Shown here one piece after another: positions 9,879-18,723 of a stretch of 64,000 nucleotides of DNA. The notes beneath the pieces were generated by a model. The model was not told the origin of the DNA. It searched no databases and worked only from the letters and a program-made list of their open reading frames with translations. The stretch's first letter is position 1. Every line of letters starts with the position of its first letter. The translations under genes and the position numbers were made by a program. Source of the stretch: Streptomyces sp. M41(2017) (GTDB taxonomy: Bacteria; Actinomycetota; Actinomycetes; Streptomycetales; Streptomycetaceae); contig NZ_MWFK01000002.1 of the NCBI RefSeq assembly GCF_002078175.1, positions 1,674,001 through 1,738,000 on the forward strand. The letters run 5' to 3'.

Positions 9879-11741
9879 ATGGACTTCGGCACGCAGGGCC
9901 CCGAGGCCCCGGCCGACCTCGCCTGGCTGCGAGGTGTGGACGCCTACACGATGGGCGCCTACCCGCAGGCGGAGGAGGAGTTCCGCGCCGCGGTCCGGAT
10001 GGACCCCGGCATGGCGGACGGCTGGCTCGGACTGCACGCGCTACGGGTGGACACGACGACCGCGCTGTTGCGGATGTTCCGGCACCGGGACCGCTTCGGC
10101 GAACAACGCGCCCGCCACCGGCGCACCATCAACTCCTGGTACTGGCTGGGCTGGTGGGTGCAGCCGGTGCTGGAGAGCCCGCGGGACCTGCTGCTCGCGC
10201 ACGCCTCGCACTGGCTCGACGGACGCCATGTCCCGGAACTGGACCGGGCGTTGGCCGGGCTGCCACCGGTCGACGCGGACCACCAGGTGCGGTTCCTGCA
10301 CGCGTGCCGCGCCTATCTCGTCAAGGACTGGGAGCAACTGGTCCGCCACACGGACCCGCTGATCGACGATCCGATGCTCGGCATAGAGGCCGGTCTGTTC
10401 GGCGGCATGGCACGGGTCAGGCTGGAGATGTTCGGGCACGCCGAGCCGCTGTTGTCGTCGGCGCTGATGCGCTGCCGCAGCGAGCAGCCGCAGCGCAAGG
10501 AACTGCGCTACTGGCTGGCCCGCGCCCACGAGGGAACCGGCCGTTCCGCGGCGGCCCTCCCGCTGTACCGGGCGGTGCACCGGGTCGACCCGTCGTTCAT
10601 GGACACCTCGGCCCGCCTCGCCGCCATCTCCGAGGGCGACGGGTACGACGACGCCGCCGCCGACCTCGCGGCGATCACCCTCGCCGGAGTGGGCCAGGAC
10701 GTCCTGGAGGGCCCGGACGGCGTGGATCCGCTCTTCGGCTCCGAGGGGCGGGACCTGAAGCTCTCGGAGCCCGATCCGCCGTCGGGGGGCCTCCAGCCGG
10801 ACACCGACGTCTTCCGGGAGAAGGCGATGGTGCCGGTGCAACCGCTGCCGACCGGCCCGACCGACCCGGCCTTACTTGAGGAGGCGCTCGCCGAACTGGA
10901 GCGCATGGTCGGCCTGGAGCCGGTGAAACGCCAGGTAAAGGCGCTGTCGGCGCAGTTGAACATGGCTCGGCTGCGCGCCGGGCAGGGCCTCCCGGTACAG
11001 CCGCCCAAACGTCACTTCGTCTTCTCCGGCCCCTCCGGTACCGGCAAGACCACGGTGGCCCGCATCCTCGGCCGGGTCTTCTACGCGCTCGGGCTGCTCG
11101 GCGGCGACCATCTGGTGGAGGCGCAGCGGGCCGACCTGGTCGGTGAGTATCTGGGCCAGACCGCCGTCAAGGCCAACGAGCTGATCGACTCGGCGATCGG
11201 CGGCGTCCTCTTCGTGGACGAGGCGTACTCCCTGTCCAACTCCGGCTACGGCAAGGGCGACGCGTACGGCGACGAGGCCCTCCAGGTCCTGCTGAAGCGG
11301 GCCGAGGACAACCGCGACCATCTCGTCGTCATCCTGGCCGGCTACCCCGAGGGCATGGACCGCCTGCTGGCCGCCAACCCCGGCCTCTCCTCCCGCTTCA
11401 CCAGCCGGGTGGACTTCCCCTCCTACCGTCCCCTCGAACTGACCTCGATAGGCGAGGTGCTGGCCGCCGAGAACGGCGACGTCTGGGACGAGGAGGCGCT
11501 CGACGAACTGCGCTCCATCGCCGGCCATGTCGTCGACCAGGGCTGGATCGACGAGCTGGGCAACGGCCGCTTCCTGCGCACGCTGTACGAGAAGAGCTGC
11601 GCCTACCGCGATCTGCGGCTGACGGGCTACACCTCCACGCCCTCCCGGGACGACCTCTCGACGCTGCGGCTGCCCGACCTCATGCAGGCCTACGGGGAAG
11701 TCCTGTCGGGCCGGGGCCCGCACGATCCCTCGGGGATGTGA
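9879..11741 (+). CDS. EccA/CbxX-like AAA+ ATPase with N-terminal TPR-like domain
   Basis: 620 aa with two parts. Residues 1-300 form a helical TPR-like region. Residues about 340-610 are a CbxX/CfxQ-type AAA+ domain, with Walker A GPSGTGKT at 384-391, Walker B VLFVDEAYS from 443, and an SRF arginine-finger motif in NPGLSSRFTSRVDF. This is the architecture of EccA from ESX/type VII secretion, but no secretion genes adjoin it. Codon 332 is TTA (10872-10874), rare in Streptomyces and dependent on the bldA tRNA. It lies at the junction between the two domains. Start ATG 9879 follows a G-rich ribosome site; GTG 9876 is an alternative. Confidence 0.88.
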   Translation: MDFGTQGPEAPADLAWLRGVDAYTMGAYPQAEEEFRAAVRMDPGMADGWLGLHALRVDTTTALLRMFRHRDRFGEQRARHRRTINSWYWLGWWVQPVLESPRDLLLAHASHWLDGRHVPELDRALAGLPPVDADHQVRFLHACRAYLVKDWEQLVRHTDPLIDDPMLGIEAGLFGGMARVRLEMFGHAEPLLSSALMRCRSEQPQRKELRYWLARAHEGTGRSAAALPLYRAVHRVDPSFMDTSARLAAISEGDGYDDAAADLAAITLAGVGQDVLEGPDGVDPLFGSEGRDLKLSEPDPPSGGLQPDTDVFREKAMVPVQPLPTGPTDPALLEEALAELERMVGLEPVKRQVKALSAQLNMARLRAGQGLPVQPPKRHFVFSGPSGTGKTTVARILGRVFYALGLLGGDHLVEAQRADLVGEYLGQTAVKANELIDSAIGGVLFVDEAYSLSNSGYGKGDAYGDEALQVLLKRAEDNRDHLVVILAGYPEGMDRLLAANPGLSSRFTSRVDFPSYRPLELTSIGEVLAAENGDVWDEEALDELRSIAGHVVDQGWIDELGNGRFLRTLYEKSCAYRDLRLTGYTSTPSRDDLSTLRLPDLMQAYGEVLSGRGPHDPSGM

Positions 11742-11753
11742 GAAGGCCCCGGC

Positions 11754-11799
11754 CTCCACGGGCCGTGCGACCACCGGGGCGGTCGCACGGCCCGTGGAG
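11754..11799. terminator. Very long bidirectional terminator hairpin
   Basis: A perfect 19-bp stem, CTCCACGGGCCGTGCGACC against its complement at 11781-11799, has an 8-base loop. Outer GGCCCCGG/CCGGGGCC arms (about 11745-11809) extend it. It lies between two convergent genes. Confidence 0.9.
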
Positions 11800-11820
11800 A
11801 ACCGGGGCCCACGCGCACGG

Positions 11821-12924
11821 TCAGCTGGCCAGCGCCTCCTCCGAAGCGGCCGGGGCCGGACTCGGACTCGGGCGGACCTCCGTGACCCGCACCGGTGTGA
11901 CGTCGCGGTGCGCCGGGTCACGCACCTCGCCGACGAGCAGCTCCAGCACGTCCTCCAGCGCCACCAGGCCGAGGACCTTGCCGGCCGCGTCGGCGACCTG
12001 GGCGAGGTGGGTGGCGGCACGCCGCATCACGGTGAGGGCGTCGTCCAGCGGGAGTTCGGCCCGCAGCGTGGTCATCGGGCGCCACATCTGCTGCGGGACC
12101 GCGCGCTCGGACTCCTCCAGGTCGAGGACGTCCTTCACATGGAGGTAGCAGCCCATGAAGGCGCCGTTCTCCGCGACCACGGGGAACCGGGAGTAGCCCG
12201 TGCGCGCGGTGAGCGCCACGACCTGGCCCGGCGTCACCGAGGGGTCCACGGTGATCAGCGAGTCGCTGTCGAGCAGGACGTCGGTGACCGGGCGGGAGCC
12301 CAGCTCCAGCGCGTCCTCCAGCCGCTCCTGCTCCTCGGGGTCGAGCAGGCCGGCCTGCCCCGAGTCCTCCACCAGGCGGTTGAGCTGCTCGCTGGTGAAG
12401 ACCGCCTCGACCTCGTCCCGGGGCTCCACCCCGAACAGCTTGAGGATGAGCCGGGCGCAGGCACCGAGGGCAAGGGTGACCGGCCGGCACAGCCGGGCGA
12501 AGGCGACGAGACCGGGGCTGAGCCACAGAGCCGTCTTCTCCGGCGCCGCCATCGCGAGGTTCTTCGGGACCATCTCGCCGATCACGAGGTGGAAGAAGAC
12601 GACGAGGGCGAGCGCGATCACATAGCCGAGGGGGTGGATCACCCCGTCGGGCAGGTGGACGGCCTCGAAGAGGGGTTCCAGCAGATGGGCGACCGTCGGT
12701 TCGGCGACCGCGCCGAGCGTCAGCGAGCAGACGGTGATGCCGAACTGGGCCGCCGCCATCATCTGCGGAAGCCGCTCCAGGCCGTACAGGACCTGCCGGG
12801 AGCGGGTGGTGCCCAGCGGCTCGATCTGGCTGCGCCGCACCGAGACGAGGGCGAACTCGGCGCCGACGAAGAAGCCGTTGGCGAGGACCAGCAGAACGGC
12901 GAGAAGAAGTTGGAGCATGCTCAT
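11821..12924 (-). CDS. CNNM/CorC-like membrane protein with CBS pair (short form)
   Basis: 367-aa hemolysin-C/CorC-like protein. An N-terminal CNNM (DUF21) domain of several membrane helices covers residues 1 to about 190 (LANGFFVGAEFALV, then FHLVIGEMVPKNLA), and two CBS domains follow at about 205-330. The family is linked to divalent-cation (Mg/Co) efflux or sensing. It lacks the C-terminal CorC_HlyC transporter-associated domain carried by the upstream partner. It ends in a Pro/Ser/Ala tail. The start ATG overlaps the stop of the upstream gene by four bases, so the two are translationally coupled and may form a heteromer. Confidence 0.9.
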   Translation of the reverse strand: MSMLQLLLAVLLVLANGFFVGAEFALVSVRRSQIEPLGTTRSRQVLYGLERLPQMMAAAQFGITVCSLTLGAVAEPTVAHLLEPLFEAVHLPDGVIHPLGYVIALALVVFFHLVIGEMVPKNLAMAAPEKTALWLSPGLVAFARLCRPVTLALGACARLILKLFGVEPRDEVEAVFTSEQLNRLVEDSGQAGLLDPEEQERLEDALELGSRPVTDVLLDSDSLITVDPSVTPGQVVALTARTGYSRFPVVAENGAFMGCYLHVKDVLDLEESERAVPQQMWRPMTTLRAELPLDDALTVMRRAATHLAQVADAAGKVLGLVALEDVLELLVGEVRDPAHRDVTPVRVTEVRPSPSPAPAASEEALAS

Positions 12925-14252
12925 CGGACGGCCTCCGGGGCGAGCGCGGTCCGCACCAGGCGGACCCGTTCGGCGCGGTAGTGGCCGACCTGCCGGACCG
13001 ACAGACGCCAGCCGGGGAGTTCGGCCTTGTCGCCGGGTGCAGGGATCCTGCCGAGCAGGTCGGCGACGAGGCCCGCCACGGTCTCGTACGGTCCCTCGGG
13101 CACGTCCAGGCCTATGCGCTGCAGGACGTCCACCCGGCAGCTGCCGTCGGCGTCCCAGGCGGGCCTGCCGTCCTCCGGCGGGGCGGCGGCGAGCTCGGGC
13201 GGTTCGCCGAGCACGTCGTCGTGCTCGTCACGGACCTCGCCGACGAGTTCCTCGACGATGTCCTCCAGGGTGACCACCCCGGCGGTGCCGCCGTACTCGT
13301 CGACGACCACGGCGATCGGCTGCTCGCTGCGCAACTGCTCCAGGAGCGGCTGCACGGGCAGCGTCTCCGGGACGAGCAGCGGAGCCTGCGCGATCCGGCC
13401 GACGGGGGTGCGCAGCCGGTCGTGGGAGGGGATCGCGAGGGCGTCCTTGAGGTGCACCATGCCCACGATCTCGTCGATCCGCTCCCGGTAGACCGGGAAG
13501 CGGGAGAGGCCGGTGGCACGGGTGAGGTTGACCACGTCCTCGGCGGTCGCCGAGGACTGCAGGGCGCTGACCCGGACGCGCGGCGTCATGACGTGCTGCG
13601 CGGTGAGATCGGCGAGGGACATGGTGCGGACGAAGAGGTCCGCGGTGTCCTGCTCCAGGGCACCGGCCTGGGCCGAGTGACGAGCCAGGGAGACGAGTTC
13701 GCCGGGGGTCCGGGCGGAGGCCAGTTCCTCGGCGGGTTCGACGCCGAGGGCCCGGACGAGCCGGTTGGCGACCGTGTTGAGCGCGGCGATCACCGGCCGG
13801 AACAGGCGGGAGAAGACGTGCTGCGGGCCGGCCACGAACCGCGCGACCTGGAGCGGCTTGGAGACCGCCCAGTTCTTCGGCACGAGTTCACCGATCACCA
13901 TCTGCACGGCGGAGGCCAGCAGCATGCCGACCACCACGGCGATACCGGGCACCGCCCCTTCGGGCAGGCCGATCGCGGTGAACGGGCCGTGCAGCAGCCG
14001 GGCGAGCGCCGGTTCGGCGAGCATGCCGACGACGAGCGAGGTGATGGTGATGCCGAGCTGTGTTCCGGAGAGCTGGAACGAGAGCTCCTTGAGCGACTCG
14101 ACGACCGTGGCGGCGCGCTTGTCGCCGTCGGCCGCGGCCTTCTCGGCCTCGGGGCGCTCGACGGTCACGAGACCGAACTCGGCGGCCACGAAGAATCCGT
14201 TGGCGAGAATCAGCAGGAACGCCGCGCCAAGGAGCAACAGGGGGATGGTCAT
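12921..14252 (-). CDS. CNNM/CorC-like membrane protein with CBS pair and CorC domain
   Basis: 443-aa full-length member of the CorC/HlyC family. It has a CNNM membrane domain (1 to about 200; LLILANGFFVAAEFGLV), CBS pair (about 215-335, with VVDEYGGTAGVVTLEDIVEE) and a C-terminal CorC_HlyC domain (about 350-435). It probably acts in magnesium/cobalt homeostasis at the membrane. It is the first gene of a two-gene operon. Its 118-base leader (14253-14370) contains small hairpins such as GGACG-GAT-CGTCC, though I could not match them to a known riboswitch. Confidence 0.92.
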   Translation of the reverse strand: MTIPLLLLGAAFLLILANGFFVAAEFGLVTVERPEAEKAAADGDKRAATVVESLKELSFQLSGTQLGITITSLVVGMLAEPALARLLHGPFTAIGLPEGAVPGIAVVVGMLLASAVQMVIGELVPKNWAVSKPLQVARFVAGPQHVFSRLFRPVIAALNTVANRLVRALGVEPAEELASARTPGELVSLARHSAQAGALEQDTADLFVRTMSLADLTAQHVMTPRVRVSALQSSATAEDVVNLTRATGLSRFPVYRERIDEIVGMVHLKDALAIPSHDRLRTPVGRIAQAPLLVPETLPVQPLLEQLRSEQPIAVVVDEYGGTAGVVTLEDIVEELVGEVRDEHDDVLGEPPELAAAPPEDGRPAWDADGSCRVDVLQRIGLDVPEGPYETVAGLVADLLGRIPAPGDKAELPGWRLSVRQVGHYRAERVRLVRTALAPEAVR

Positions 14253-14371
14253 GCCGCCGCCTCGCTATGTCGACAGGGGGCGGCGCAGGTACTACAGGAC
14301 GATCCGTCCATCGCTGGAGGGAGTCACTCCTCGGGTAGCAGGGAGCCTCTGAGGGCGGGGGCCACATCGGA

Positions 14372-14399
14372 GGCGGAGGCGCGATGAAACGCCTCCGCC
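14372..14399. terminator. Terminator of the rib-his operon
   Basis: GGCGGAGGCG / CGCCTCCGCC, a 10-bp perfect stem with an 8-base loop, lies just after the PH-domain gene on the minus strand. Confidence 0.75.
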
Positions 14400-14449
14400 A
14401 CCAGATTAATCAAGACATGGGCCCTCAGGGCAGGGTGGAAGGGCGAGAG

Positions 14450-14917
14450 TCAGCCCTGATGTTCGTCACGTTGCCCGCCCGGTTCACGGACGGAGCGGGC
14501 TTCGACGAGGGCGCGCAGGGTCCGCGCGTCCTCGATGGCACGCCGTCTGGCGATGCCCGGCTGGATGCCGAGCACCGGCAGGCTGGTGCCGTCACTGAGG
14601 TCCAGGAACACCCACGGGTCGCCGGGGCGCAGGTTGACCCGCAGGATCTCCGCCCAGTCCAGGCGGCGCCGGCCCGCGATGTTGACCACGGTGACGCCGG
14701 TCTCGTCGGCGACGACCTTGGGCCGCGAGAGCAGCAGCAGGACACCGAAGAGCAGGGCGGCGGTGAGGATGAAGCTGAGTCGCTCCCCCGGTCCGAGCTG
14801 CTCCAGGAGCATCGCGACCGTGGTGATGACCACCAGGATCGCGGCGCCCGCGCCGAGCAGCACGGCGCGGGTGCGGGCCGGGCGGAAGGTGACCGGAAGA
14901 GCGGGGAGGTCCGACAT
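14450..14917 (-). CDS. Bacterial PH-domain membrane protein
   Basis: 155 aa. Two hydrophobic helices lie at about residues 18-65, followed by a small beta-rich domain of bacterial PH (bPH) type, with VVADETGVTVVNIAGRRRL, then LDWAEILRV and WVFLDLSDG. It is probably membrane-anchored with the PH fold in the cytoplasm; function unknown. It is the last gene of the riboflavin-histidine operon, 14 bases after hisG, an arrangement that suggests co-transcription rather than a shared pathway. Confidence 0.8.
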   Translation of the reverse strand: MSDLPALPVTFRPARTRAVLLGAGAAILVVITTVAMLLEQLGPGERLSFILTAALLFGVLLLLSRPKVVADETGVTVVNIAGRRRLDWAEILRVNLRPGDPWVFLDLSDGTSLPVLGIQPGIARRRAIEDARTLRALVEARSVREPGGQRDEHQG

Positions 14918-14931
14918 GTCCAGAGGTCCCG

Positions 14932-15789
14932 TCAGAGCCGGCAGGCGTGGATGGCCGTGGTCAGGATGGCCCGCGCGCCGACGGCGTACAGGTCGTCCAT
15001 GATCCGCTGGGCCTCCTTGGAGGGCACCATGGCGCGGACGGCGACCCAGCCCTCGTTGTGCAGCGGGGAGATGGTCGGCGACTCCAGGCCCGGGGTGAGG
15101 GCGATGGCCTTCTCCAGGTGCTCGGCGCGGCAGTCGTAGTCCATCATCACGTACGTCCGTGCGACGAGGACGCCCTGGAGCCGGCGCAGGAACTGCTGGA
15201 CCTTGGGCTCGGCGTCCTCGGTGAGGTCGGCCCCGACACGGCGGATGACGACGGCCTCGGACTTCATGATGGGGTCGCCGAACACCTCAAGGCCCGCGTT
15301 GCGCAGCGAGGTGCCGGTCTCGACGACGTCCGCGATGACCTCGGCGACACCGAGTTCGATGGCCGTCTCGACGGCGCCGTCGAGGTGCACGACGGAGGCG
15401 TCGATGCCGCTGTCGGCGAGGTACTTGGCGACGATGCCCTCGTAGGAGGTGGCGACCGTCTTGCCGTTCAGGTCGGCGACGCCGCTCGCGGTGCCGGGCT
15501 TGGAGGCGAAGCGGAAGGTGGAGCGGGCGAAGCCGAGCGGGAGGATCTCCTCCGCGCTGGCCCCGGAGTCGATCAGCAGGTCGCGGCCGGTGACGCCGAT
15601 GTCGAGGCGGCCGGAGGAGACGTAGATCGCGATGTCGCGGGGGCGGAGGTAGAAGAACTCGACCTCGTTGACCGGGTCGACGATCCGCAGTTCCTTGGAC
15701 TCGCGCCGCTGCTGGTAGCCGGCCTCATGCAGCATGTCCGCCGCAGGTCCTGAGAGGGAACCCTTGTTGGGGACGGCGATGCGCAGCAT
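14932..15789 (-). CDS. hisG: ATP phosphoribosyltransferase (long form)
   Basis: First enzyme of histidine synthesis, condensing ATP and PRPP to phosphoribosyl-ATP. At 285 aa it is the long, hexameric HisG with a C-terminal ACT-like regulatory domain (about 213-285) that binds histidine, and it does not need HisZ. Visible motifs are MLRIAVPNKGSL, RDIAIYVSSGRLDIGVTGRDLL and the PRPP loop VEVIADVVETGTSLR-like stretch (AEVIADVVETGTSLR). It lies downstream of hisE in the same operon. Confidence 0.97.
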   Translation of the reverse strand: MLRIAVPNKGSLSGPAADMLHEAGYQQRRESKELRIVDPVNEVEFFYLRPRDIAIYVSSGRLDIGVTGRDLLIDSGASAEEILPLGFARSTFRFASKPGTASGVADLNGKTVATSYEGIVAKYLADSGIDASVVHLDGAVETAIELGVAEVIADVVETGTSLRNAGLEVFGDPIMKSEAVVIRRVGADLTEDAEPKVQQFLRRLQGVLVARTYVMMDYDCRAEHLEKAIALTPGLESPTISPLHNEGWVAVRAMVPSKEAQRIMDDLYAVGARAILTTAIHACRL

Positions 15790-15875
15790 GAGGTCGGCTT
15801 CCTTTGCGTGAGGTGGTGCGGGGCTGGGGCGGGGACGGACGGACGGGCACTGCGGGGCGATACGGGGGTCTGCCC

Positions 15876-16148
15876 CTACAGATGCGCGTACACGTCGTCG
15901 AGGGAGATCCCGCGCGCGACCATCATCACCTGGACGTGGTAGAGCAGCTGCGAGATCTCCTCGGCGGCGGCGTCCTTGCCCTCGTACTCGGCGGCCATCC
16001 AGACCTCTGCGGCCTCTTCGACGACCTTCTTGCCGATGGCATGGACGCCCTTGCCGACCAGCTCGGCGGTGCGCGAAGTGGCGGGGTCGCCGGTGGCGGC
16101 CTTCTGCTGGAGCTCGGTGAACAGCTCCTCGAACGTCTTCTTGGACAT
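15876..16148 (-). CDS. hisE: Phosphoribosyl-ATP pyrophosphatase
   Basis: 90-aa all-helical MazG-like enzyme that removes pyrophosphate from phosphoribosyl-ATP, the second step of histidine synthesis. The EExxE-type metal-binding run is seen in KVVEEAAEVWMAAEYEGKDAAAEEISQLLYH. It stands alone (no HisI fusion), as usual in actinobacteria. It is placed between ribH and hisG. Confidence 0.96.
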   Translation of the reverse strand: MSKKTFEELFTELQQKAATGDPATSRTAELVGKGVHAIGKKVVEEAAEVWMAAEYEGKDAAAEEISQLLYHVQVMMVARGISLDDVYAHL

Positions 16149-16182
16149 GGTGGTCCTCAGCCTACGCGGTCGCTGCCGTACC

Positions 16183-16668
16183 TCAGCGCCAGGGTTCGGA
16201 TACTGAGCGCAGGGTGGCCGCGGTCGCGACGGCGGCGGTGACCGCCTCGTGCCCCTTGTCCTCGTTGGAGCCCTCCAGACCGGCGCGGTCCAGTGCCTGC
16301 TCCTCGGTGTCGCAGGTCAGGACACCGAAGCCGATGGGGACCCCGGTGTCGATGGAGACCTGCGTGAGGCCCTGGGTGACGCCCTGGCACACGTACTCGA
16401 AGTGGGGGGTTCCGCCGCGGATGACGACGCCGAGCGCGACGATCGCGTCGTAGCCGCGGCCCGCGAGGACCTTGGCGACGACCGGCAGCTCGAAGCTGCC
16501 GGGGACCCGCAGCAGGGTCGGCTCGTCGATCCCCAGCTCGTGCAGGGCGCGCAGGGCGCCGTCGACGAGTCCGTCCATCACCTTGTCGTGCCACTGCGCC
16601 GCGATGACCGCGACCCGCAGGTCGCCGCAGTTGCGTACGGACAGTTCAGGTGCACCCTTGCCGCTCAC
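16183..16668 (-). CDS. ribH: 6,7-dimethyl-8-ribityllumazine synthase
   Basis: 161 aa, the usual size for lumazine synthase, which joins the ribityl-amino-uracil and dihydroxybutanone phosphate. Conserved signatures are VPGSFELPVVAK, ALGVVIRGGTPHFEYVC and PIGFGVLTCDTEEQA. Start GTG 16668 is preceded by GAGGAGAG; a longer opening to 16686 adds six residues and lacks a ribosome site. It follows ribBA in the FMN-controlled operon. Confidence 0.96.
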   Translation of the reverse strand: MSGKGAPELSVRNCGDLRVAVIAAQWHDKVMDGLVDGALRALHELGIDEPTLLRVPGSFELPVVAKVLAGRGYDAIVALGVVIRGGTPHFEYVCQGVTQGLTQVSIDTGVPIGFGVLTCDTEEQALDRAGLEGSNEDKGHEAVTAAVATAATLRSVSEPWR

Positions 16669-16750
16669 GTCTCTCCTCAGTCCCACTGTGCTGCGTTGCC
16701 GATAGTGCTGGTGTGTTGCCGGTGGTGCCGTGGTGCCCGGTCGGGCGGTG

Positions 16751-18088
16751 TCACTGGCTCCCGCAGGCGGACACGGTCGCCGCGTCCAGCCAGGGCAGGT
16801 CGTGTCCCATCCGGTCCCGCTTGGTGCGCAGGTAGCGCAGGTTGTGCTCGCCGGCCTGGACGGGCATCGGCTCGCGGGCGGAGACCCGCAGGCCGTGTGC
16901 GGCGAGCGCGTCGGTCTTGTCGGGGTTGTTGGTCATCAGGCGCAGGCTGCGCACGCCGAGATCCTCCAGGATCTGCGCGCTCGCCCCGTAGTCCCGGGCG
17001 TCGGCGGGCAGGCCCAGTTCCAGGTTGGCGTCCAGGGTGTCCCGGCCGCGCTCCTGGAGTTCGTAGGCGCGGAGCTTGGAGAGCAGTCCGATGCCGCGCC
17101 CCTCGTGGCCGCGCAGGTAGACGACGATGCCGCGTCCCTCGGCCTGGATGCGCTCCATGGAGGTCTGGAGCTGGGGGCCGCAGTCGCAGCGCTGCGAGTG
17201 GAAGACGTCGCCGGTGAGGCACTCGGAGTGGACGCGGACCAGGACGTCCTCGCCGTCGCCGATCTCGCCGTGGACGAGGGCGACGTGCTCGACGCCGTCG
17301 GCGGTCGAGCGGTAGCCGTACGCGGTGAACTCTCCGAACGCCGTGGGCAGGTGGACCTCGGCCTCGCGGCGGACGGAGGGCGCGGCGAGCGGCGCCCCGT
17401 GGGCGGCGGACGGCGTGCTCTCGGCGGCACGGCGGTAGGCGATCAGGTCCTCGATGGAGATGATCGTCAGGCCGTGCTTGCGGGCGAAGGGGATGAGCTC
17501 GGGCAGCCGGAGCATCCGGCCGTCCTCGCCGGCGATCTCGACGATCGCCCCGGCCGGGCGCAGTCCGGCGAGCCGGGCCAGGTCGACGGCCGCCTCGGTG
17601 TGGCCGTTGCGGGCCAGGACGCCGCCGGGCCGTGCGCGCAGCGGGAAGATGTGGCCGGGGCGCACGAAGTCGTCGGCTCCCGACGTACCGTCCGCGAGGA
17701 GCCGCAGGGTGGCGGCGCGGTCGGACGCGGAGATCCCGGTGGTCACGCCGTGCGCGGCGGAGGCGTCCACCGACACCGTGAACGCCGTCTTCATGGACTC
17801 GGTGTTGTCGTCGACCATCTGCGGCAGCCGCAGCCGGTCGAGTTCGTCACCCTCCATGGGGGCGCAGATCAGCCCGCGGCACTCGCTCATCATGAAGGCG
17901 ACGATCTCGGGGGTGGCCTTCTCGGCGGCGATGACGAGGTCGCCCTCGTTCTCCCGGTCCTCGTCGTCGACGACCACGACGGGGCGGCCCGCGGCGATGT
18001 CGGCGACGGCCTGCTCGACGGGGTCGAGCGCGAAGTCCGAGGCGTCTTGATCGTGCCCGGTGCTGTACCAAACCGGCGTCGTTGTCAT
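16751..18088 (-). CDS. ribBA: Bifunctional DHBP synthase / GTP cyclohydrolase II
   Basis: 445-aa two-domain enzyme supplying both riboflavin precursors. The N-terminal RibB domain (about 20-220) has VVVVDDEDRENEGDLVIAA and RPGHIFPLRA. The C-terminal RibA domain (about 235-430) has zinc cysteines in ECLTGDVFHSQRCDCG and the RGHEGRGIGL loop. The ATG at 18088 overlaps the TGA of the upstream pnuC-like gene by four bases, implying translational coupling. GTP cyclohydrolase activity looks intact. Confidence 0.96.
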   Translation of the reverse strand: MTTTPVWYSTGHDQDASDFALDPVEQAVADIAAGRPVVVVDDEDRENEGDLVIAAEKATPEIVAFMMSECRGLICAPMEGDELDRLRLPQMVDDNTESMKTAFTVSVDASAAHGVTTGISASDRAATLRLLADGTSGADDFVRPGHIFPLRARPGGVLARNGHTEAAVDLARLAGLRPAGAIVEIAGEDGRMLRLPELIPFARKHGLTIISIEDLIAYRRAAESTPSAAHGAPLAAPSVRREAEVHLPTAFGEFTAYGYRSTADGVEHVALVHGEIGDGEDVLVRVHSECLTGDVFHSQRCDCGPQLQTSMERIQAEGRGIVVYLRGHEGRGIGLLSKLRAYELQERGRDTLDANLELGLPADARDYGASAQILEDLGVRSLRLMTNNPDKTDALAAHGLRVSAREPMPVQAGEHNLRYLRTKRDRMGHDLPWLDAATVSACGSQ

Positions 18089-18723
18089 GCCGGGGCTCCT
18101 TCCAGGACGGGCTGCCCGGCCTTGCGGGAACGCAGCCACCAGTCGCGCAGGCCCCACAGGACGAGCGCGCCGTACAGGACGTAGACGAAACCGGAGAAGG
18201 CGAATCCGTTGGCGAAGTTCAGCGGGACGCCCACCAGGTCGACGAGCAGCCAGGCGATCCAGAACTCGACCATGCCGCGTGCCTGGGCGTACATGGCGAC
18301 GATCGTGCCGACGAAGATGTAGGCGTCGGGCCAGGGGTCCCAGGACAGCGACGGGTACGCGGTGAAGAGACCCGCGACGGCGAGGGTGCCGAGTCCGGCG
18401 GCGGCGGCCATCACGGCGCGCTCCCGCCAGGTGGCGAACCGTACGGCGACGGATCCGTCGCGCTCCTTGCCGCGGTTCCACTGCCACCAGCCGTACACCG
18501 CGACGACCATGACGACGACCTGCTTGCCGGCGCTGCCGGAGAGGTGGGCGGTGGCGAAGGCGGCGAAGAGGATGACGCCGGAGACGAACTGGGCGGGCCA
18601 GCTCCACAGGGAGCGGCGCCAGCCGAGCGCGAGGGCGAGCAGGCCGATCACGTTGCCGATCATGTCCGACCACTTGATGTGCTGGTCGAGCAGGACGAAG
18701 GCCTCGGAGTTGAGCCAGTTCAC
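18085..18723 (-). CDS. PnuC-family transporter, probably for riboflavin
   Basis: 212-aa membrane protein with about seven hydrophobic helices and the PnuC-type WxxWxxN pattern in YGWWQWNRG. PnuC proteins transport vitamin-like nucleosides by facilitated diffusion. Position between ribE and ribBA and control by an FMN riboswitch point to riboflavin rather than nicotinamide riboside, as known for actinobacterial PnuX/RibM; this is inference from context. It overlaps the end of ribE by four bases and ribBA by four bases. Confidence 0.87.
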   Translation of the reverse strand: MNWLNSEAFVLLDQHIKWSDMIGNVIGLLALALGWRRSLWSWPAQFVSGVILFAAFATAHLSGSAGKQVVVMVVAVYGWWQWNRGKERDGSVAVRFATWRERAVMAAAAGLGTLAVAGLFTAYPSLSWDPWPDAYIFVGTIVAMYAQARGMVEFWIAWLLVDLVGVPLNFANGFAFSGFVYVLYGALVLWGLRDWWLRSRKAGQPVLEGAPA

